Below, piece after piece: positions 58,001 to 64,000 of a stretch of DNA of 64,000 bases. Source of the stretch: Dipylidium caninum (lineage: Eukaryota; Platyhelminthes; Cestoda; Cyclophyllidea; Dipylidiidae). Location of the stretch: assembly GCA_017562135.1 (NCBI GenBank), contig QEYB01000406.1, positions 1-64,000 on the forward strand, given 5' to 3'. Position 1 is the first letter of the stretch. The number at the start of each line of letters is the position of its first letter. Below the pieces are notes generated by a model. The model saw only the letters and a list, made by a program, of their open reading frames with translations. It was not told the DNA's origin and ran no database searches. Position numbers and translations under genes: made by a program.

Positions 58001-61000
58001 TTCCTTTCCTACCGGTTCTCATTGAATAACTTTTTTGGTTCATTTGCGCAAATCTGCGTACAACATTTACTAACAGGAAGAGTTTACTACTTAACCAATA
58101 TTTTAGTTCCATTGGTTTATTTCCGTTCTACCTCATGCGGAATTGCAGTAACGAAAAATTGCCTTTGATCGGTACGAGTGGGGGTCCTCTTTTCGACGTG
58201 TGAGGCACTTGAATTGCATACTCATTCAGGACCACGCTTCCGTCTCTTTTCCTTTGCTCGATTGACGAAGTTAGATTTACTTTCGGAACTTGGCGACTAT
58301 TTGGTTTATCACATTTTGGTCTTGAGCACTCCGGATTCTCTAAAGAAATGGCCAGAGGCGTAGTAAATGAATAGCTCTTTCGGTCTCAATGATTTCCCCT
58401 TTGTTTTTTTTGAGTATTTTTATCATTGAGCACCCTTGTTTATCCACCTTAATTATTTTAAAGTTTGTCTTGCTCATTTTTTCTTGAACTCTAAAGAAGC
58501 ATTAAGATCGTGAAGCTTAAGTCTCAGCTTTTATGGTTTTCCTAAAAATCTACTGGTGAATTGACGTTTTAGTAGTTAGTTTTGCGGTTTGTCGGGGTGA
58601 ATGTATAAGCATTCCTTTTAGACCTCGTATACCAAAGCCACTAAAGCGTGGAGAAGCTGTTTGAATATTCTGATTTTCTTATATCTCGAGATGTAATCAG
58701 ACTTCAATTTTAAGTCAGTCTGTCCCCGACGTAATTATTGAAAATGCAGAACTTAGGGTGTTAGCATTTGTGTGTAGACACATGGAATTTTTCTGCTTCT
58801 TGTTGGTTGCTCCACTTCTTCGGATTCTGACGTGACATTTGAACACGACTGATCCGCTCGAAGTGATGCAAACCTCTTGACTTTGATTTGATTCCACCAC
58901 CTTGTTTTGTTATTTTCCTAGTTCTTTCAAGTTGTGGTTTTCTAAACCCTGATTCTGCTCCTGTAGTAATAGCCAACTATCACTCCGTTCAGACTTATTT
59001 CTGTCTCGATTTCAACTTCTATGCTCAAATGGTGTCAATTTTCATGATTATAAATTATCCCAATGCGTTTTTCTTTGCCGCCAACAACGATCGCGTTGGG
59101 TGTATGGAAAATACATGAGTTCGTCGTCATTTGAGCGAAATAAACCAGTCCAAACTCATGCGAGCTGATTGTAGTACTGATAGGGCGCGTGATACTGTTG
59201 CGCCATCGTTTCGTATCAGTTGATTCGGATGAATGCAAGATGGATCAGGGGAGTGGTTATTATTCAGTCAAAATCGAGAGCACCCTTCTCATTCGGAGGC
59301 AAATCGGTGCAAATGACTGGTGTTGGCAAATCGGGAATGAGCATGCATTTACCCCTCGTTTTTGCAGTTCCAATGGAAGCTTTAACTTCGGATGTGACCG
59401 CGGTGGCGGCGGGTATGGCGGAGGCGGACAAAGAATTAATTGCAGCAGGTCCGAATGCCCCTCAACGCCTTGTCAACTTCCTCCGCGACCAACAACCCCG
59501 CGTGGCCGAGTTGCAGCGCAAGGCCGAGACAGCGAGGGGTATTTTCGCCCAGACCACCCGAGTGGTTTGGCGAGGCACAGAATAAACTTAGCCCTGAGGC
59601 CTTCTTTACATGCGTCGTCAAATTCATCCAACAGTTCAAGGCGAGTTCCAACAATTTCCCCTCACTCTTATTCAATCACGATTGCGTACTTAATGTATTT
59701 TTCCAGTTTTTCATTACATTATTGAGACTGCAGGACATTTTTTCTGCCACCTTCTGTTGGTATGGATGTTGCTGTCCCATTTTGCTTACATCTCAAAATT
59801 TGAGAACTAGTTTCAAATGTCCTTTTAACCTAGCAGACTTCCAATGTCCATCACTTTTTTAATTTTCCTCAACTTGTGTTTATGCTCAGTGGCACATAAT
59901 GTGAATCGACGACTCCATAACCACACATTATACCACATCCCCATGTGTTTAATAGTATCTTAGACTGTCAGACCTCCACCTCCAAAAAATCCTTTTGTGC
60001 AAAGTCTTACACAGATGTTGTGGTTAATGTTCTTATTTTGTGATATCATTACAGAAAGTTCAAACGGAGTTAGAAAAACGGCGCAGGGCGGATGAGGCGC
60101 ATGTTCTTCGCAAACATTCTGAAGCATCGCTTTGCAACGGTAATGGCTTCTCCCAGAACTCCTCGGCCTCTAAAGTTGCCTCGGCGCGGCAGCGTAAACC
60201 CAGAGATGTACGTTCTTATTATCTCTCTTTTTCCTTTTGTTACCACCACACCTTTTATTTGGACACTTTCAGAAGAATAGTAAATGTTCGTTACTGAAAA
60301 GGAAGTTATAACTCCGTTGCCATAGTTTCCAGTGGGCATTACGTGCGAAATATTTCTTTCAAATAAAATAAAATGTCAGCAAAGTGTCTCGAGACCGGTT
60401 TGTTTTACAAAATGCACACTTTAGGGAATGTCAACGGTGGATAAGTGGAGGCAACATATCGTTTAAGTAAGCGAAGTGAACTACTTCGTGGCGCAACCTT
60501 AAGCCCAGTATTAATTTCTTGCGCCGCAAGGGCAGAAAATCTGAGTATAAATTTCCTCTTGTGTGTCTTTTGTAAAACCTTGCTTTCTATTTAAATACAA
60601 CATCTATTACCCGTGAAAATACATACAGTTTTTTTAAATGGAATATGATTGTACCACTGATGTAGAGAATGGTCAATTTTTTTCCCTCGTGAGTTAGTTT
60701 TTTCGGTTTATCAACCTTATAATTGAAACGGTAGCCACGTCCATTCTACGTGCCCCTTAGTGTTATTTTTCTCTTTCATTTTCCTTTTTTTGCGGCTAAA
60801 TTGGCATTGAAAAATTCTTATGAATCAGTCATTAATACTGATGAGTTAAACCACCTCTCGAATTCTATTTATTAGGATAATGATTCCGGGGAGACACAGG
60901 TTCGTTCGTTTGTCTATTTGCCATTGCCCTTTCTTTTACCATGTATCCCAGACCGCCGCTTTTACGCCTGCCTTACAGGAGATTCCAGCAGTTCATCCGA

Positions 61001-63046
61001 TTTTGTTTAATTTCTGCCCCATAATTTATAGTCTTCATTTTTGATTTTTCGTGCACGTGTGTGGCGAGTTTTCGCAGATTAATATGTTCCTCCACCTCAA
61101 ATGAACGTCGCGGCGAGGCTCTCTAGCGCATCTTTCCTCACTTTCTAGCGTATGCTCGCACAGGAGGCACGACTGGCAAAGCGTCGAGTTCAAAATAGAA
61201 CCAGACAAATAAATGGTGACGGTATGATGGACGAGATTCTTGCAGGTAAGGAACTCTTTAATTAATTTCACTTTGGTGAATTTAACTTAAATTTTGCAAC
61301 TTTGGATGCATCCGGCGGTTTAAAGACCAGATTATTTTTTACCTTAGGTCAAACGAGTATTAGTCTGAGGTTTTTATTATGTACACAGGTTTCGAGTCAC
61401 CGAAACTTTTTGTAAGACATCTCACTTGTGTTTTTAAGATTGACATTGCAAAGCACCCTCATCACTAATTCTCCTCTAACCGCTTTTCCACTTACTTTTG
61501 CTCTCTTTTTCATCAAATCTACGCGGATTTGTTGGGGTTGGTGTCTGTGTGTTTGTTGGTTGTCACCTGTTTAGAGTTGCGAAATTTGTGATTGTTGCAT
61601 TGCATTGCTCCTCCTCAGACCCCTCTCTCCCCGCTTCCGTCGACCGCCGTTGCCACAAACCTCCTTACGTCACTTCCCCTCCCTCCATTATGTTTGTTCA
61701 GTAGCCTTCTTGCCGTCCCTCCAAACTCACTCATTTCAATTGTGTTCCGCGTGCAAGCGGTTTATTTGACATTAATTTTTGTACAGGTGCAGCTACCTTC
61801 TCGATCGGAATGCTTTAATACACGTTTCTGTTCTTCAGTTGATAATCTTGCATGTATTACTTTCACTGCCAATTGACCGAAGTGATTATTTGGGGAGCCT
61901 CGTATTGTAGGCCGAGCTATCGCTACTTTAGTGGCGCACAATTCGTATTTCGATGCTTAGATCCTTCCGCGAAACCCTTTCCTCACGGTCTTCCCGCGAG
62001 AAGTTTGCGGTGTCCTGCGTAGATTTAGATATTCGTTGCTTTCCCCCCTACAGGCGGCCCCTTCATTATACTGAGGAATGCAATTCAACTTCCCCTAGTT
62101 GACATCCATACACCCAAAAAAACACTTCCGTTACTAATGCTTGCCCAATCAAGATGGAATGGGTTACTTCCTCAACTTAAACCACGCAAGTGCTGTGCAT
62201 CTGCTTTGTCTCTTCGTTATCTACGGCCACAACAAATTCGGCTGTCTTGGGGCCGGTTTAGTTAGCCACAGTTGTGCGATTTTCTTTCTCCCAAATCCTA
62301 ATATTATCTCCAACTTTCGAGAGGTTAGACGGTTGGCCTTGATTCTCTAAGTGGACGTGTGTGTCTCTCTCCTTGGTGGAGCACAATTAAAACACCCATT
62401 TTGTAGTGGTCCTTTTCATCCTGAGACGGCATAATTTGCTACACTGAGGTGAGAATCAACCGTGTCCTGTGTGCTACTCAGCGCCACACCGAAATTCCCG
62501 ACAGAACGAGAGCATTAAACCCGATCTGCTAAAAGACCCATTTTTCAATCAGACTTGCGCTTTGGTAAGCAAAGTACTTAGAATGTGTTGATACATTGAG
62601 CGAAATGGAGACGAAGTGCAATTTCAAGGCTGGGAAATGGTCATGTAAGTCTGCGATCTCATCGAAAGGGGGCAAGAAATGCTTAGTTCCTGATAGGCGT
62701 TTGAAGCAAGTCGTTACCGCAAAGGTGGTTGTGGATGGCGACGGCTGAGTTGGCGAACTCCCTGGTTCTCATTGATCTTCGGCTTGATACACTGGTTTTC
62801 TGTTTGTTTTTTTTTAATACAATTTGAACGCTTTTCCTTTGTATTTAGCCCTTTTTAAACTGTTTTCGCAAGTAGACAGCCCTTAATCTTTTCAAAAAAC
62901 CCCTCCCCTTATATTTCTAACATTTTATGAGCTAATCGTCCTAATCTCTGTTGTTCTTGCATCCGTTTCCCGTCACAGCCCTTGGATCGGAACCCCTGCA
63001 AGCAGAAGTTCATCCGCGGCGAAGCCATTTCAACGATTTATCATAA
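40007..63046 (+). CDS. FMNL: Formin-like protein of the FMNL/FRL family (19 coding exons)
   Basis: Nucleates and elongates unbranched actin filaments under Rho-family control. Exons: 40007-40129, 40166-40249, 40291-40367, 40407-40487, 40558-40605, 40750-41047, 41123-41199, 42544-42730, 43785-43895, 44711-44962, 46821-47147, 50129-50429, 52381-52684, 56056-56205, 57094-57223, 59368-59640, 60055-60207, 61149-61245, 62979-63046. Total is about 1046 aa, normal for the family. Order: GBD/FH3 (1-360; [30 protein letters not shown]), coiled coil (365-510), poly-Pro FH1 (about 514-545), FH2 (about 560-940; [20 protein letters not shown]), DAD-like DGMMDEIL then RR. An in-frame TAG precedes the ATG. 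Residue 2 is Ser, so the N-myristoylation of vertebrate FMNLs is not expected. Two introns have GC donors (43896, 59641). One-base frame breaks occur in the FH1 and FH2 exons. AATAAA is at 63528-63538. Confidence 0.95.
47021..47090 (+). other. Frame break in the FH1 polyproline exon
   Basis: The exon enters in the frame reading SISPPPPPP. Its end must leave in phase 1 to join exon 50129, and that end reads [17 protein letters not shown] in another frame. One base is missing, or two are extra, within the C-rich tract. Runs such as ccccc make an assembly or base-call error the leading explanation. Confidence 0.8.
59541..59565 (+). other. Frame break in the FH2 exon
   Basis: The frame through …[11 protein letters not shown] continues, after one extra base near the ccc at 59557-59559, as [16 protein letters not shown], which aligns with the conserved FGE…FF segment of FMNL proteins. 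Uncorrected, the reading ends at a TAA at 59582. Exon phase on both sides is satisfied only if one base is removed. Confidence 0.8.
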
Positions 63047-64000
63047 TATATTTTGATAATATCCGCCCACTTCTCCATTCGTCCACGGATCGTGTTGACA
63101 ATCCCCCTCGAAGGACATTATCCCTTTCCTTCCCCACGTTGCTATCGAATTTTCCCCGGTACCCCTTCTTTTCCCCTCGCCGGTCCCCTGCTATCGATTC
63201 GACGATTGACTATGTTTTTAATTTGATATTGGCGCTCCATTTTGCCTCTCTCCCGACATCATATTTCCTTTTTTCCATCCCTCGTTGTGGAAATGACTAG
63301 TTTTCTTTTCTTACGTACTTCAAAATTTTGTGCCACTTCTTCGGTTCCTCTCCTCCTTTCGGTTATTCCTACTATTCCAAGAGGTAAGAGATATTGTTGT
63401 CGAGGTTACCTTTCATTTATTTAAGCGGAGTAGGCTTTTATAGTCCATGTGCTGATGAGCCGGATGACATGTACTTGACAGCCCTTCGACTAGTAGACTA
63501 AATATAAGTATCCCTGCGGCTGAAACGAATAAAATAAATGCAGCATGACTTGGCGTGTTTTTGGTATGGAACGCCTTTGGTAATCCCGGTTTATGTTTTC
63601 AGTCGTGTGGGCTTTGTTGGAGTCAGTTAAGATCGCAGACTAGTGGGATGTCAGCCGTCGCACTGTGCAGTGTCTCCTCCCTTGCTTTCTTCATACACCT
63701 GTAAAAGTGCTCTTCTAGGTCATTTCCTTAGTACCTCTTCGCGATTCAACTGATATGCTCTGGAGGTTTCGATTCCCAATGTGACATATTTGTGCGACAA
63801 GTTAGCTTTTGTGGGAAGGAAAACCACTGTGCGAAGTAAAAACAGACTCAATTGCTCTTCAACGCACTATTTTTCGCTTCCAGATGCGGTTTTCTATCGC
63901 AACTTTATGGGTTGTGTGATGTATGGCTGGCAGCGGGGGACTCCTCGCTTCCGTGCAGTCTCCAGCCTGGGGGCTGTCTGTTACGGTGGTCAGACGCTGG
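63047..64000. other. 3' UTR and downstream flank of the formin gene
   Basis: Overlapping AATAAA signals lie at 63528-63533 and 63533-63538, about 480 nt after the stop. Beyond them no gene is supported up to the window end. Confidence 0.6.

Overview
The window is animal nuclear DNA, most likely from a parasitic flatworm and probably a tapeworm. This is inferred from gene style, not from a marker gene. The evidence is a set of 35-41 nt introns at gene 5' ends, much longer introns further downstream, compact TATA-driven genes for cysteine-rich proteins, and abundant simple repeats. There are no bacterial operons, CRISPR arrays or rRNA, and I recognised no tRNA gene.

Region 1 (1-24.3 kb) is a fast-evolving tandem cluster. 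A cassette of TATA box, about 60 nt leader, intronless 100-codon Cys-rich gene and AATAAA occurs four times: broken at 181-745, apparently intact at 6557-7034, 9579-10050 and 19319-19793. Two of the cassettes are embedded in about 5 kb tandem segmental copies (A about 860-6495, B about 10080-15362). These copies have drifted by many indels but keep islands that are identical by eye. A longer intronless gene on the minus strand (22246-23109) encodes a period-4 cysteine repeat protein.

Region 2 (24.3-36.9 kb) is an imperfect inverted repeat with arms of about 4.2-5 kb and a 3.2 kb spacer. Each arm carries the 3' end of the tRNA CCA-adding enzyme gene and a spliced gene for a Cys-rich secreted- or structural-looking protein. 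The two proteins share promoter, exon 1 layout and an identical C-terminal tail, but their central parts have diverged strongly. The left CCA-enzyme copy is a fragment. The right copy continues into the complete gene TRNT1 (35526-37907, minus).

Region 3 (37.9-64 kb) is a single-copy neighbourhood. It holds a formin-like gene (FMNL/FRL family, 40007-63046, plus, 19 coding exons reconstructed here) arranged head-to-head with TRNT1. Its first introns are tiny and later ones are up to 3.4 kb. As given, two coding exons each contain a one-base frame disruption at C-rich runs.

The most notable pattern is that at least seven Cys-rich genes, different in protein length and exon structure, share one promoter design. 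It consists of TATAAAAG or a close variant 60-66 nt before the ATG, and five of the seven also have upstream CACGTG boxes. I infer a co-expressed family of disulfide-rich proteins, for example for an egg, embryophore or shell structure, built by tandem and inverted duplication. Expression timing and function cannot be read from the sequence.
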